DNA of 64,000 nucleotides from Serratia proteamaculans (GCF_008830365.1 NZ_WBKI01000001.1:930001-994000), one strand, 5' to 3'. Shown: positions 1 to 9,662, counted from the first letter of the stretch. Made by a program: numbers and translations. The notes: generated by a model not told the origin, from the letters alone.

Positions 1-2391
1 CTCCATATAGCGCAGCCAGTCGATCGCTGCGCCGGTCGCCAGATTATTACTGCCGATAGCATCGGCCATGTCCTTGTCCAACCGCAGTGTCAGCATGCCG
101 GAGTTAGCGATCCACCCGTTGTGCACCAGCCATTTGGGGTGATTCAGGTACAACGGCAGCTCACCGTCTACCCGCCCGGACATGGCAAACTGTTTGGGTT
201 TCAGCGCGGTAAACAAGGCGCTGAGATCGACCTTATCCAGTTTCAGTACCGCAGCATCGTGCTGTGGCATGCGCAACGCTGACAGGCTGATACGGCCGTT
301 CAGCGCGTCCACCCCGACGTTGCTCAGCGTCAGCGGAGCCTGCTCGCTGTAAGGATAGGTACCTTGAAGATCGGCGCTAATATTCTGCATTTCGAACAGG
401 TTGCTGAACGACTTGATACGTAACGTCACCGGTTGCTTGGCACCAAGTTGCCACAGATGATTCTTAAGTCGGTAGGACATCACAAAGTCCAGTCCGCTCA
501 TCTCGCCGTCTTTCAGCCACATGCCGCCATTTTTCACCACCCAGTGCCCACCAGCCTCAAAGCCCTGAACCCGGGCGGCGGAGAACGCGGACTGGGCATA
601 AAACTCGCCGTCACGCAGTTTGATATTCAGATCCGGCGAGATCAGCGGTTGGAACACTTTCAGCGATTGTTTCGGCCACCAACCCTCGCCGCGTAAACGC
701 TCGCCGTCCCAGCGTCCCCGCAGAGCTATCGGCCCTATCTGTTCCGCCTGCAGCTTGCCTTGTAACTGGAAGCTGTCCGGCGTCTTGCCCTTGAGCTGCA
801 GAGCCAGCACCGGGGCTGGCAGGTAACCGCCGTTGGTGAAGCTGACCTTGCCCGAGACCAGTTGCAGTTCACCATTGAACGCCGGTGCCTGCGGGTCACG
901 CTGCCAACGCAGCGGTTGGCTGAGGCTGAGCCGCGGCGCATCCACCGTCACCATGCTGTATTTCAACTGATCGAAACCGGTAGAAAGGCGATCCAGTACC
1001 AGGGTGGTATCCTGCCAACTGCCGCTGCCAGCGACATCCCAGGCGGCCTGCAGCGGCGGCAATTGACCGTTACCCCAGTAGCGCCATTGCCAGTTGCCGT
1101 GGTCCGGCCAAAAGTCCTGTGCCTTACCGTCCAGATGCAGCTTAAAGCGGCCCCAGTAGCTGTCACTGGCGTTAATGATCGCCTGCAGCCGGCCGGTGAT
1201 ACCGGCGGCAGTGACTTTCACTCCGGCCAGCGGCAACCGCGCCTCTTCCAGTTTCATTTCCGGCGTGGCGTTACCCCACAACCGCAGCAGTGAACCTGAC
1301 TGCAATACCAGCGTCGGGTTAAGAATGGTGCCGCTGAGGATGCCGGGAATGGAGGCGGTCATTGAAAAGTCGGCCAGATTCGCCTGACCGGTCAGTTGGA
1401 AGCGTAAATCGCTGTCAATCAACCCGACCTTACCCGGCCCCAACGTCAATACCGCGTTGCCTTTGCCGTTATGGCCGTCGGTAATGACGTTTAAACGAGC
1501 GCTGATCTGGGTTTCATCAAAGCCTTTGCTCCAGTTATGCAGCGCAATGCTCAGTCCACCGTTAAGCGGTTGCTGGCTGTATGGCCAACGCCACTCCCCC
1601 TGTTTAATACTGACCTGCTGCGGGTTGATTTCCCACGGCAAGCTCGCCAGCGGTTTATCGGCCCCCTTTTCCGTCAGTGTCAGCACCCCCTGCTGCTGCT
1701 GCCAGCGCATGTCCAGCAGCAAAGGTTTTTCCAGGTAGGCGGTCTGTATTTCTCCCTGCAGTGCTCCTTGCATCGGCATACTGTCCAAATCCAACGGAAT
1801 GGCTATCTTGCCGGTCAGATGCAGCGGCTGTGGGCTGTTTGGCGCCTTGAGCGTCAGGCTGTTCAGAGTCAGTTGCTGATGGGGATCCAACAGCGCGTCG
1901 ACGCTGATGTTAGGACCCTGATACTGCAGATGCTGGCCTTCTGCGGTGGCATGTACCTGCAGTTTTCCGGCGTAGTACTGCCATGGCAGCACCGAGAGAT
2001 CCTTGATGGTGATATCCAGCAGTGGCAGTTGCTTTTGCAATTGGTCTAGCGCCAGAGGCGCACTGTTGGCGTCACCGGCGGGCAATTTTGATAAACAGGC
2101 ACTATCGACGTTCAGCTTGTCGCTGATGAGTTGCCAGCGGCCCTGCTGATAAGCCAATCGGGTTGGGCCGACGGCGGCAAGTAAACAATCCTGGGCTAAA
2201 AAGCGAGCGCCATCCAACTGCAAGGCTCCCTGCCGCCACTGTAGTTTGCCCTGCAAAACCAACTGACTGCCGTGCGGCAACCAGTGTGAGAGCACACGCG
2301 GCAGCCAGCGCGGCAGAGTTTGCCACAGCGCCAGCAGCAGGATCAGCATACTTACCACAATCCCTATGAATACTTTCAATCGCTTAGTCAT
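1..2391 (-). CDS. ydbH: YdbH-family AsmA-like intermembrane protein (partial, C-terminus outside window)
   Basis: Open frame from the ATG at 2389-2391 to the window edge, about 797 codons; E. coli YdbH is about 880, so the C-terminal tail is missing. The N-terminus has basic residues then one hydrophobic anchor (about residues 5-23, VFIGIVVSMLILLLALWQTL), followed by a long repetitive beta-rich region with many LxLxG segments, as in AsmA/TamB-like bridge proteins. YdbH is one of three partly redundant proteins (with TamB and YhdP) that move phospholipids between inner and outer membrane; its usual partners ynbE and ydbL would lie beyond position 1. Divergent to ldhA, as in E. coli. Family assignment is strong; transport function is known from E. 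coli, not from this sequence. Confidence 0.88.
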   Translation of the reverse strand, partial: MTKRLKVFIGIVVSMLILLLALWQTLPRWLPRVLSHWLPHGSQLVLQGKLQWRQGALQLDGARFLAQDCLLAAVGPTRLAYQQGRWQLISDKLNVDSACLSKLPAGDANSAPLALDQLQKQLPLLDITIKDLSVLPWQYYAGKLQVHATAEGQHLQYQGPNISVDALLDPHQQLTLNSLTLKAPNSPQPLHLTGKIAIPLDLDSMPMQGALQGEIQTAYLEKPLLLDMRWQQQQGVLTLTEKGADKPLASLPWEINPQQVSIKQGEWRWPYSQQPLNGGLSIALHNWSKGFDETQISARLNVITDGHNGKGNAVLTLGPGKVGLIDSDLRFQLTGQANLADFSMTASIPGILSGTILNPTLVLQSGSLLRLWGNATPEMKLEEARLPLAGVKVTAAGITGRLQAIINASDSYWGRFKLHLDGKAQDFWPDHGNWQWRYWGNGQLPPLQAAWDVAGSGSWQDTTLVLDRLSTGFDQLKYSMVTVDAPRLSLSQPLRWQRDPQAPAFNGELQLVSGKVSFTNGGYLPAPVLALQLKGKTPDSFQLQGKLQAEQIGPIALRGRWDGERLRGEGWWPKQSLKVFQPLISPDLNIKLRDGEFYAQSAFSAARVQGFEAGGHWVVKNGGMWLKDGEMSGLDFVMSYRLKNHLWQLGAKQPVTLRIKSFSNLFEMQNISADLQGTYPYSEQAPLTLSNVGVDALNGRISLSALRMPQHDAAVLKLDKVDLSALFTALKPKQFAMSGRVDGELPLYLNHPKWLVHNGWIANSGMLTLRLDKDMADAIGSNNLATGAAIDWLRYME

Positions 2392-2549
2392 TAAATGATT
2401 GTTTCATTCCTGAGTTAGCCGCCCTTTGCCCGAGCCAAAGACCCTTTGGGCTAAGTCTATGCCTGAATTGGCAATAATGATGGCATGAATTTGACATAGG
2501 GTGAAGCCGAGACCGAAGATGATGCCCCGCACAGGGGCTTTTATAGCCA

Positions 2550-2730
2550 TTGATGCGGGTGCTGTAAGTTTTAGTTACATATTCATCACATGAATATGAC
2601 CTGTTTCAGACTTTTGTTATTGTCGTTAGATTTGATCATTAATAGTCTTGCAAGCATTCTAACAAAAGTCAGCAACCAGCTAACTGTACTAGAGAAGCCA
2701 TTCCCCACACCCCCGTGGGGATTTTTTTTG
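2550..2730 (+). ncRNA. Candidate small RNA between ydbH and ldhA
   Basis: The 537-base gap holds three ordered structures: a 9-bp inverted repeat at 2578-2586/2590-2598 with a 3-base loop, a perfect 11-bp pair GACTTTTGTTA (2609-2619) and TAACAAAAGTC (2660-2670), and a terminator hairpin (2703-2720) followed by eight Ts. No convincing protein is encoded: a 72-codon frame from 2590 runs through the terminator. I do not recognise it as a known RNA. It could also be a leader or decayed transcript upstream of ldhA; the 5' end given here is a guess. Confidence 0.4.
2703..2729 (+). terminator. Rho-independent terminator upstream of ldhA
   Basis: Stem CCCCAC (2703-2708) and GTGGGG (2715-2720) with a 6-base loop, then A and TTTTTTTT (2722-2729). 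It lies about 200 bases before ldhA on the same strand with no upstream + strand gene in the window, so it must end an unlisted transcript. Confidence 0.65.
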
Positions 2731-2928
2731 GCTCAGGCCAACGAAGTTATTTCACCCCGTATTTGCCACGAATATCCGCCATGCTCCAGCGTCGCCAACT
2801 ACCCTTAATTAATACCGCCGCTATTGATAACGTTTACCCGTTTTTAGCGTTACCGGAATGGGCTAACCAATTGTAGAATTTACTAAAATCTGTTAAGTTG
2901 ATCACAAAATCAAGCTGGAGAAACCACG

Positions 2929-3921
2929 ATGAAACTGGCGATATACAGCACTAAACAATATGACCGTAAATATCTCGAACTGGTGAATCAGCAGTTTGGC
3001 TACGAGCTGGAGTTCTTCGACTTCCTGCTCAGTAAAAAAACCGCCAAAAACGCCGCCGGTTGCAAAGCAATCTGCATCTTCGTCAATGACGACGGTAGCC
3101 GTGAAGTCCTTGAAGAACTGGCGGCATTGGGCGTCGAAATACTGGCCCTGCGCTGCGCCGGTTTCAATAATGTGGATTTGGATGCCGCTAAAGAATTGGG
3201 CATCAAGGTCGTCCGCGTGCCGGCCTACTCGCCGGAAGCGGTTGCTGAACACGCCGTGGGTATGATGATGTGCCTTAACCGCCGTATTCACCGCGCCTAT
3301 CAACGCACCCGCGATGCCAATTTTTCGCTCGAGGGGCTGATCGGCTTCAACATGCATAACCGCACCGCCGGAGTGATTGGCACCGGTAAAATTGGCATCG
3401 CCACCATGCGGATCCTGAAAGGGTTCGGCATGAAGCTATTGGCTTATGATCCGTACCCAAGCGAGCAAGCACTGGAACTGGGTGCCGAGTATGTCGATCT
3501 GAAAACGCTGTACGCGCAGTCCGACGTGATCACCCTGCACTGCCCACTGACGCCGGAGAACCACCACCTGCTGGACAGCGACGCTTTTGCGGTGATGAAA
3601 GACGGTGTGATGATCATCAACACCAGCCGCGGCGCTCTGATTGACTCCTCGGCAGCCATTGACGCCCTGAAGCAGCAGAAAATCGGCGCACTGGGGATGG
3701 ACGTGTATGAGAATGAGCGCGACCTGTTCTTCGAAGACAAATCCAATGACGTGATCCAGGACGATATCTTCCGTCGCCTGTCAGCCTGCCATAACGTGTT
3801 GTTCACCGGTCATCAGGCTTTCCTGACCGAAGAGGCGCTGACCAGCATCTCGGAAACCACGTTGAAAAACATTAATCAATTGGATCGCGGTGAGAACTGC
3901 CCTAATCAGCTCAATGCCTGA
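2929..3921 (+). CDS. ldhA: Fermentative D-lactate dehydrogenase
   Basis: 330 residues, the normal length. NADH-dependent reduction of pyruvate to D-lactate in the cytoplasm during fermentation. D-2-hydroxyacid dehydrogenase fold: the Rossmann glycine motif GVIGTGKIG lies near residues 148-156, the NTSRG motif near 231-235 and the catalytic histidine in TGHQAFLTEEA near 296. ATG 2929 has a GGAG ribosome site (aagctggagaaaccacg). Start and sequence match the E. coli LdhA family throughout. hslJ follows after 22 bases, the E. coli order, so the two are probably co-transcribed. Confidence 0.97.
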   Translation: MKLAIYSTKQYDRKYLELVNQQFGYELEFFDFLLSKKTAKNAAGCKAICIFVNDDGSREVLEELAALGVEILALRCAGFNNVDLDAAKELGIKVVRVPAYSPEAVAEHAVGMMMCLNRRIHRAYQRTRDANFSLEGLIGFNMHNRTAGVIGTGKIGIATMRILKGFGMKLLAYDPYPSEQALELGAEYVDLKTLYAQSDVITLHCPLTPENHHLLDSDAFAVMKDGVMIINTSRGALIDSSAAIDALKQQKIGALGMDVYENERDLFFEDKSNDVIQDDIFRRLSACHNVLFTGHQAFLTEEALTSISETTLKNINQLDRGENCPNQLNA

Positions 3922-3943
3922 TGATTTTAACAAGGAAGAATAT

Positions 3944-4372
3944 ATGAAGAAGTCCATCTCAGTGGCGTTAACGGCGCTGCTGTTAGCGGGGTGCGGAATG
4001 AGCCAGAATGGTAAAACGGTGACAGAAAGTGACCTGTTGCATCATAATTTTGCGCTGAAAAGCGTCGATGGCGTGGCGGTGAAGTCGCGTCCCGGTAACG
4101 GACCCAACCTTGAGTTCGGTGAGAAAATGCATATTTCCGGTGCCATGTGTAACCACTTCTTCGGTAGCGGCCAATTGCAAGATGGCGTGTTGACGGTGCC
4201 GGGGCTGGCTTCTACCCGCATGGCCTGCACTGACCCGCAACTCAACCAGTGGGACTGGGTAATTGGCGACGTACTGGCTAAAGGGGCAAAAGTCGCCCTC
4301 AGCGCTCAACAGTTAACGCTGAGCGGCAGCGGCCATGTTCTGGTCTATACCCAGCGAGACTGGGTGCAGTGA
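3944..4372 (+). CDS. hslJ: HslJ heat-inducible META-domain outer-membrane lipoprotein
   Basis: 142 residues from the ATG at 3944, chosen over an in-frame upstream codon inside ldhA because it has AAGGAAG just before it and begins a lipoprotein signal peptide (MKKSISVALTALLLAGCG) with lipobox LLAGC, the acylated cysteine being about residue 17. The remainder fits the META/HslJ domain, including the conserved GxMCNHFFG and STRMAC segments. E. coli HslJ is 140 residues, is induced by heat shock and has been tied to novobiocin resistance; its biochemical role is unknown. Downstream of ldhA as in E. coli. Confidence 0.93.
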   Translation: MKKSISVALTALLLAGCGMSQNGKTVTESDLLHHNFALKSVDGVAVKSRPGNGPNLEFGEKMHISGAMCNHFFGSGQLQDGVLTVPGLASTRMACTDPQLNQWDWVIGDVLAKGAKVALSAQQLTLSGSGHVLVYTQRDWVQ

Positions 4373-4413
4373 TCTCTGTTCACCAGGCCTGGCGGCCTGG
4401 TGTTCCTTTCTGC

Positions 4414-4674
4414 TTACCCGGCGCTTGAGCAGGCTCCCTGACCCAGTGTCCATTCTTCACACTGCTTGCCGTTCGGCATCTGGCACATTCTTACAGCCTC
4501 ACCGTTTAAATTGTGGGCCACGGTTGTGGTGCCGCCCACGCTGGCGCAGTTCGCGCTGGTCTGTAAGGTGTTGATTCTGGCACTGTTGCCCTGCTGCACT
4601 GGCTCTTCATTCTTGCTGCTGCATGCGGCCAAAAGCAGTACGGCGCTGGCCAGCAACCATTTTGATGTCGTCAT
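4414..4674 (-). CDS. ydbJ: DUF333-family small lipoprotein (YdbJ-like)
   Basis: 86 residues from the ATG at 4674, preceded by CAGGAGTGG; an upstream in-frame start would add 21 residues with no signal-peptide character. N-terminus MTTSKWLLASAVLLLAACSS is a lipoprotein signal with lipobox LAAC. The mature part carries the DUF333 pattern (ANCASVGGTTTVAHN, then MCQMPNGKQCEEWTLGQGAC) with four conserved cysteines. Convergent with hslJ, the position of ydbJ in E. coli. Function unknown; the domain is found in small secreted or outer-membrane lipoproteins. Confidence 0.8.
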   Translation of the reverse strand: MTTSKWLLASAVLLLAACSSKNEEPVQQGNSARINTLQTSANCASVGGTTTVAHNLNGEAVRMCQMPNGKQCEEWTLGQGACSSAG

Positions 4675-5109
4675 TATTCCACTCCTGAACCCGGAACTAC
4701 GCTGTGTAAAATCGCCATTGCCGATAACTCGCATCACTTTATGCGGACGCGTTTTGTTATCTTTGATGCAAACCTGTTTAATCTAGCCTGATATATAAAT
4801 AATGAAAATATATTCCTGCAATTATTTGGCGTTTATTTGAACACTGTGACCTTTATTAGAGTTCCTGGGGGTTTCACCCGCGCGCCTGAACAGCCACAGA
4901 GCGGTCTGAGCGAAGGGAGTTGTGCCGGTTTAAGGGAGGGATTAGGGGGCAGTAAGACGGGCTGGGAATTGTCAGATAATAGTAAAAAAACAACGCCGAT
5001 TTTGTTACTGGATGGATATAACTGATTAATTATTTTCAGTTATTATTACTGAGACCTTCGGCCAGCGTCACTGAATGTCACGCTGGCTATCTTTACCTTA
5101 AAATAACAA
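4675..5109. other. 435-base gap without a gene
   Basis: Only start-poor, compositionally odd frames are present; a 62-codon frame from 4837 begins with TTG and has no ribosome site. Near the right end an 8-bp hairpin (GCCAGCGT 5061-5068 with ACGCTGGC 5080-5087) lies 23 bases beyond the stop of the minus-strand SMR gene but lacks a T tract, so it may be a weak or Rho-assisted 3' end. Confidence 0.5.
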
Positions 5110-5442
5110 TTAGTGCGCCGCCGTTTTCGACAGTAAATTAATCACCAGTACACCGGCAATAATTAACCCCATGCCAAACACCGCCGGCAGATCCAGCTTT
5201 TGCTGATAAACAAATACCGCCGCTATCGATACCAGAACAATCCCCATACCCGACCAGATTGCATAGACAATGCCCAATGGCATGGTTTTAACCACCATCG
5301 ACAGCCCCCAAAAAGCAACCGCGTAACCGACTACCACCACCAGTGACGGCCACAGACGGGTAAAGCCTTCAGAGGCTTTCAGCATGGTGGTGGCGATGAC
5401 TTCCGCCACAATCGCCATGGTCAAATACATAAATCCGCTCAT
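5110..5442 (-). CDS. Small multidrug resistance (SMR/EmrE-type) efflux protein
   Basis: 110 residues with four predicted transmembrane helices (about 2-21, 32-51, 58-80, 85-104). The membrane-embedded glutamate of SMR proton/drug antiporters is present at residue 14 (MSGFMYLTMAIVAE), followed by the ATTMLK motif, and the WSGMG segment of helix 3 is intact. These proteins act as antiparallel dimers exporting quaternary ammonium compounds, dyes and other cations. It resembles EmrE/QacE and the pump called SsmE in S. marcescens; I cannot tell which ortholog it is. Single gene, convergent with none of its neighbours, so probably monocistronic. Confidence 0.9.
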   Translation of the reverse strand: MSGFMYLTMAIVAEVIATTMLKASEGFTRLWPSLVVVVGYAVAFWGLSMVVKTMPLGIVYAIWSGMGIVLVSIAAVFVYQQKLDLPAVFGMGLIIAGVLVINLLSKTAAH

Positions 5443-5693
5443 CGTTTTTTCTTCTCTAAGTTCACCTGTTCAACAGTATGACGTGCCGGAAATAAATTGT
5501 CGTTAAACAACCGCAACAATTCTTCGTCATCGCGCAGTTTTAATTCAGGAAATATCAGCTTACAGCAATTTTTGGCGATTTTTGCTCCGCCACACAAACG
5601 CGATAAAGGACCAATATATCCCTCTGCTAGACTTTGTTAATTACTGCGAGAGGTGACTTTTGCAGCTTTTTGAGCAATGAAAGGTAAAGTCGA

Positions 5694-8600
5694 ATGATTA
5701 CTACAGATGGTAATAATGCAGTCGCTTCCGTCGCCTATCGCGCCAGCGAAGTGATTGCCATCTACCCGATCACTCCCAGTTCGACCATGGCAGAACAGGC
5801 GGATGCCTGGTCCGGCGACGGGCGTAAAAACATCTGGGGAGACGTACCGCGAGTGGTAGAAATGCAGTCGGAAGGCGGAGCTATTGCCACGGTGCACGGT
5901 GCGTTGCAGACCGGCGCGTTGTCGACCTCGTTTACCTCATCGCAGGGCCTGCTGCTGATGATCCCGACGCTGTACAAACTGGCCGGTGAACTGACGCCGT
6001 TTGTCCTGCACGTCGCCGCGCGCACCATCGCCACCCATGCGCTGTCGATTTTCGGCGATCATTCCGATGTGATGGCGGTACGCCAGACCGGCTGCGCCAT
6101 GCTGTGCGCCAGTAACGTACAGGAAGCGCAGGACTTTGCATTGATTTCTCAAACGGCGAGCCTCAACAGTCGCCTGCCGTTTATTCACTTTTTTGATGGC
6201 TTCCGCACCTCGCATGAAATCAACAAAATCGTACCGCTGAGCGACGATACCCTGCGCCAGATGCTGCCGCAGGAGTCGATTGATGCGCACCGCAGCCGCG
6301 CGTTGTCGCCAGACCATCCGGTGGTGCGTGGCACCTCCGCCAACCCGGACACCTATTTCCAGTCACGTGAAGCGACCAATCCCTGGTACGACGCGGCCAG
6401 CCGGCACGTGATTGATGCAATGGACAAATTTGCCCAGATCACCGGCCGGGCCTATCAGCCTTTCGAATATTACGGTCATCCGCAGGCCGAGCGCGTGGTG
6501 ATCCTGATGGGTTCCGCTATCGGTACCTGCGAAGAAGCGATCGATGCCCTGCTAACCCGCGGTGAGAAAGTCGGCGTACTGAAAGTGCGACTGTTCCGGC
6601 CATTCTCCGCACAATACCTGCTCAGCATGCTGCCGGAGAGCGCAAAAAAAATCGCCGTGCTGGACCGCACCAAAGAGCCGGGAGCGCTGGCCGAACCCTT
6701 GTATCTGGACGTGATGACCGCACTGGCTGAAGCCTTCAGCCGTGGCGAGCGCGCCCATATGCCGATGGTGATCGGTGGTCGCTATGGGCTGTCCTCGAAA
6801 GAGTTCGGGCCAGATTGTGCGCTGGCGGTGTTTAACGAACTGACGCTGGACAAACCGCGTCCGCGCTTTACCGTCGGTATTTTCGATGATGTGACCGGCC
6901 TTTCTCTGCCGCTCAGCGAAGAAACCCTGCCGCAACGCGCCTCGCTGGAAGCGTTGTTCTACGGCCTGGGCAGCGACGGTTCGGTTTCCGCCACCAAGAA
7001 CAACATCAAAATCATCGGTAACAGTACGCCTCTGTACGCTCAGGGTTATTTTGTCTACGACTCGAAAAAGGCCGGTGGCCTGACGGTGTCGCATCTGCGC
7101 GTCAGCGAACAGCCGATTAACTCGGCCTATCTGGTCAGCCGTGCCGATTTTGTCGGCTGCCATCAGCTGCAGTTTATCGATACCTACCAGATGGCAGAAC
7201 GCCTGAAACCCGGCGGCATCTTCCTGCTCAACACCCCATACGGTGCCGAAGAGGCATGGTCGCGACTGCCGCAAGAAGTGCAGGCCGTGCTGCTACAACG
7301 TCAGGCGCGTTTCTACATCATCAACGCCGCAAAACTGGCGCGTGAATGTCGGCTCGGTGCGCGCATCAATACCGTGATGCAGATGGCGTTTTTCCACCTG
7401 ACCCAAATCCTGCCGGGTGAAGTGGCGTTGCAACAGTTGCAGGACGCCATTGCCCGCAGTTACAGCAGTAAAGGCCAGGATATCGTCGAACGCAACTGGC
7501 AGGCGCTGGCCGCCACGTTAGAGGCGCTGATTGAGATCCCGCTGCAGCCGGTTAACGACAGCAGTCCGATGCGTCCGCCGGTGGTTTCCGATGCCGCACC
7601 CGACTTTGTCAAAACCGTCACTGCCGCGATGCTGGCCGGACTCGGTGATGCACTGCCGGTATCGGCCTTCCCGCCGGACGGCACCTGGCCGGTGGGCACC
7701 ACCCAGTGGGAAAAACGCAATATCGCCGAAGCGATCCCGATCTGGCAACCGGACCTGTGTACCCAGTGCAACCACTGCGTTGCCGCCTGCCCACACTCCG
7801 CCATTCGCGCCAAAGTGGTGCAGCCGGACGCGATGGAGCATGCCCCTGCCTCGTTGCAATCGCTGGATGTGAAGGCGCGAGATATGCGCGGCCAGAAATA
7901 TGTGCTGCAGGTGGCTCCGGAAGATTGTACCGGCTGCAACCTGTGCGTTGAGGTGTGCCCGGCGAAAGACCGCCAGAACCCGGACATCAAGGCGATCAAC
8001 ATGGCGCCACGGCTGGATCATCTGGCAGTGGAAAAGGAACACTACGACTTCTTCCTGCAACTACCGGAGATTGATCCGGCGCAGATCGAGCGGATCGACA
8101 TTCGTACCTCACAGTTGATCTCACCGTTGTTCGAATACTCCGGTGCCTGTTCCGGCTGCGGCGAAACGCCGTACATCAAGCTGCTGACCCAGCTTTATGG
8201 CGACCGGTTGCTGATTGCCAACGCCACCGGCTGCTCATCCATTTACGGCGGTAACCTGCCCACCACGCCTTACACCACCAATGCCGAAGGGCGTGGACCG
8301 GCCTGGGCCAACTCGCTGTTTGAGGACAACGCCGAATTCGGCCTGGGCTTCCGCCTGACGGTCGACCAGCACCGCAGCCGCGTATTGCGCCTGTTGAATA
8401 CTTTGGCACCGCAGTTACCGGCACAGCTGGTTAATGCTCTGCAGATGGAGGAGATCGCGCCAGAACCTCGCCGCAAACAGATCGCGGAACTGCGCAGCCT
8501 GCTGGCGCAGATCGAAGGTAACGACGCTCGTCAACTGGCGACCGACGCCGATTATCTGGTGGATAAATCCATTTGGCTGATTGGGGGTGACGGTTGGGCT

Positions 8601-9227
8601 TACGACATCGGGTTTGGTGGGTTGGATCACGTCCTCAGCCTGACCGAGAACGTCAACGTGCTGGTACTGGATACCCAATGCTACTCCAATACCGGTGGCC
8701 AACAGTCGAAAGCCACCCCGCTGGGCGCAGTCACCAAGTTCGGTGAGCACGGCAAGCGCAAGGCGCGTAAGGATTTGGGCGTCAGCATGATGATGTACGG
8801 CCATGTGTATGTGGCGCAGATCTCGCTGGGCGCGCAGCTCAACCAGACGGTGAAAGCGATCCAGGAAGCCGAGGCCTATCCGGGCCCGTCACTGATTATC
8901 GCCTACAGCCCCTGTGAAGAGCACGGTTACGATCTGGCACTCAGCCACGACCAGATGAAGCAATTGACCGCTACTGGCTTCTGGCCGTTGTACCGCTTCG
9001 ATCCGCGCCGCACTGATGAAGGTAAACCGGCATTGGCGTTGGATTCCCGACCGCCAAACAGCAACCTGACCGAAACGCTGCTGAAAGAACAGCGCTTCCG
9101 TCGCCTGAACTCACAGCAGCCGGAAGTTGCCAGCGCGCTGTATCAGGCCGCAGAGAAAGAGCTGAAGGAGAAGTACGACTTCCTCAGCCTGCTGGCCGGC
9201 AAAGGGGAAAAAACCTCCGCCGAGTAA
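5694..9227 (+). CDS. nifJ: Pyruvate:ferredoxin/flavodoxin oxidoreductase
   Basis: 1177 residues, a full-length single-chain PFOR (YdbK in E. coli). Converts pyruvate plus CoA to acetyl-CoA and CO2, passing electrons to flavodoxin or ferredoxin. Domain order: N-terminal pyrimidine-binding domain (AIYPITPSSTMAEQADAW near residue 22), central gamma domain, a two-cluster ferredoxin insert (CTQCNHCVAACP near 690 and CTGCNLCVEVCP near 747), then the TPP-binding domain with CSGCGETPY and the GGDGWAYDIGFGG magnesium/TPP motif, and the last cluster cysteine in DTQCYSNTGGQ. ATG 5694 matches the family start. Monocistronic, with a perfect 9-bp hairpin after it. In E. coli the gene responds to oxidative stress; nothing here proves the regulation. 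Confidence 0.97.
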   Translation: MITTDGNNAVASVAYRASEVIAIYPITPSSTMAEQADAWSGDGRKNIWGDVPRVVEMQSEGGAIATVHGALQTGALSTSFTSSQGLLLMIPTLYKLAGELTPFVLHVAARTIATHALSIFGDHSDVMAVRQTGCAMLCASNVQEAQDFALISQTASLNSRLPFIHFFDGFRTSHEINKIVPLSDDTLRQMLPQESIDAHRSRALSPDHPVVRGTSANPDTYFQSREATNPWYDAASRHVIDAMDKFAQITGRAYQPFEYYGHPQAERVVILMGSAIGTCEEAIDALLTRGEKVGVLKVRLFRPFSAQYLLSMLPESAKKIAVLDRTKEPGALAEPLYLDVMTALAEAFSRGERAHMPMVIGGRYGLSSKEFGPDCALAVFNELTLDKPRPRFTVGIFDDVTGLSLPLSEETLPQRASLEALFYGLGSDGSVSATKNNIKIIGNSTPLYAQGYFVYDSKKAGGLTVSHLRVSEQPINSAYLVSRADFVGCHQLQFIDTYQMAERLKPGGIFLLNTPYGAEEAWSRLPQEVQAVLLQRQARFYIINAAKLARECRLGARINTVMQMAFFHLTQILPGEVALQQLQDAIARSYSSKGQDIVERNWQALAATLEALIEIPLQPVNDSSPMRPPVVSDAAPDFVKTVTAAMLAGLGDALPVSAFPPDGTWPVGTTQWEKRNIAEAIPIWQPDLCTQCNHCVAACPHSAIRAKVVQPDAMEHAPASLQSLDVKARDMRGQKYVLQVAPEDCTGCNLCVEVCPAKDRQNPDIKAINMAPRLDHLAVEKEHYDFFLQLPEIDPAQIERIDIRTSQLISPLFEYSGACSGCGETPYIKLLTQLYGDRLLIANATGCSSIYGGNLPTTPYTTNAEGRGPAWANSLFEDNAEFGLGFRLTVDQHRSRVLRLLNTLAPQLPAQLVNALQMEEIAPEPRRKQIAELRSLLAQIEGNDARQLATDADYLVDKSIWLIGGDGWAYDIGFGGLDHVLSLTENVNVLVLDTQCYSNTGGQQSKATPLGAVTKFGEHGKRKARKDLGVSMMMYGHVYVAQISLGAQLNQTVKAIQEAEAYPGPSLIIAYSPCEEHGYDLALSHDQMKQLTATGFWPLYRFDPRRTDEGKPALALDSRPPNSNLTETLLKEQRFRRLNSQQPEVASALYQAAEKELKEKYDFLSLLAGKGEKTSAE

Positions 9228-9233
9228 CTCATC

Positions 9234-9256
9234 GGGGCGCGACCGGTTCGCGCCCC
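9234..9256 (+). terminator. Hairpin after nifJ
   Basis: Perfect 9-bp stem (9234-9242 with 9248-9256) and a 5-base loop, starting 7 bases after the nifJ stop. Only GCTTCC follows, so it is a strong RNA 3' structure but not a textbook T-tract terminator. Confidence 0.55.
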
Positions 9257-9662
9257 GCTTCCAGCCAGCTTTGCCGCTGCGCCTCTTTTACCCGGCATTA
9301 AAATAACTGTCGTTACAAACTCAGTTTGAGCAGCTTGCGCAGGTACACACTGAGTGGATCTTCCACATACGAAAGAAATGCCCCGCAATTCTGGACTGTC
9401 CCCATTTCAGCATTTTCTGCCCCTTCGCCTTATATGAACCTTGTCACAAAACGCGCATGAAGTTTTTAGCCTGTAACGAACAAGGTTGCACAGGGTAATT
9501 TTGTTAATGGCCCGTTACAGCTTGTCGCGCCAAATTGTTAACAACGATTCATGCGCCAAACGCATCGGTCCATGAGTTTATTGCGCTTATTTACTTCATT
9601 TTCCTGCTCCAGTCTGCAGCAACAGACGCGGTAAAAGCGTCAATGACAAACTGGAGATAAAG
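9257..9662. other. Long intergenic region before the MFS symporter
   Basis: About 400 bases without a supportable gene. Just ahead of the symporter a short dyad ATGCG-ccaaa-CGCAT (9551-9565) has the size of a LysR-type half-site pair and could be the target of the LysR gene at the other end of this cluster. The segment 9320-9410 read on the minus strand gives a short peptide ending EDPLSVYLRKLLKLSL then a stop, which might be the tail of a lost gene; this is too short to call. Confidence 0.4.

Noticed and set aside
2590-2808. 72-codon frame with a hydrophobic start
   Set aside because: It runs through a terminator hairpin and has no ribosome site; the RNA structures explain the region better.
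2898-2913. FNR-like TTGAT...ATCAA before ldhA
   Set aside because: The half-sites are 6 bases apart instead of 4 and lie between the promoter region and the start codon.
4837-5025. 62-codon frame
   Set aside because: TTG start, no ribosome site, low-complexity product.
9320-9410. Possible C-terminal remnant on the minus strand (EDPLSVYLRKLLKLSL)
   Set aside because: Too short and not recognised; cannot be told from chance.
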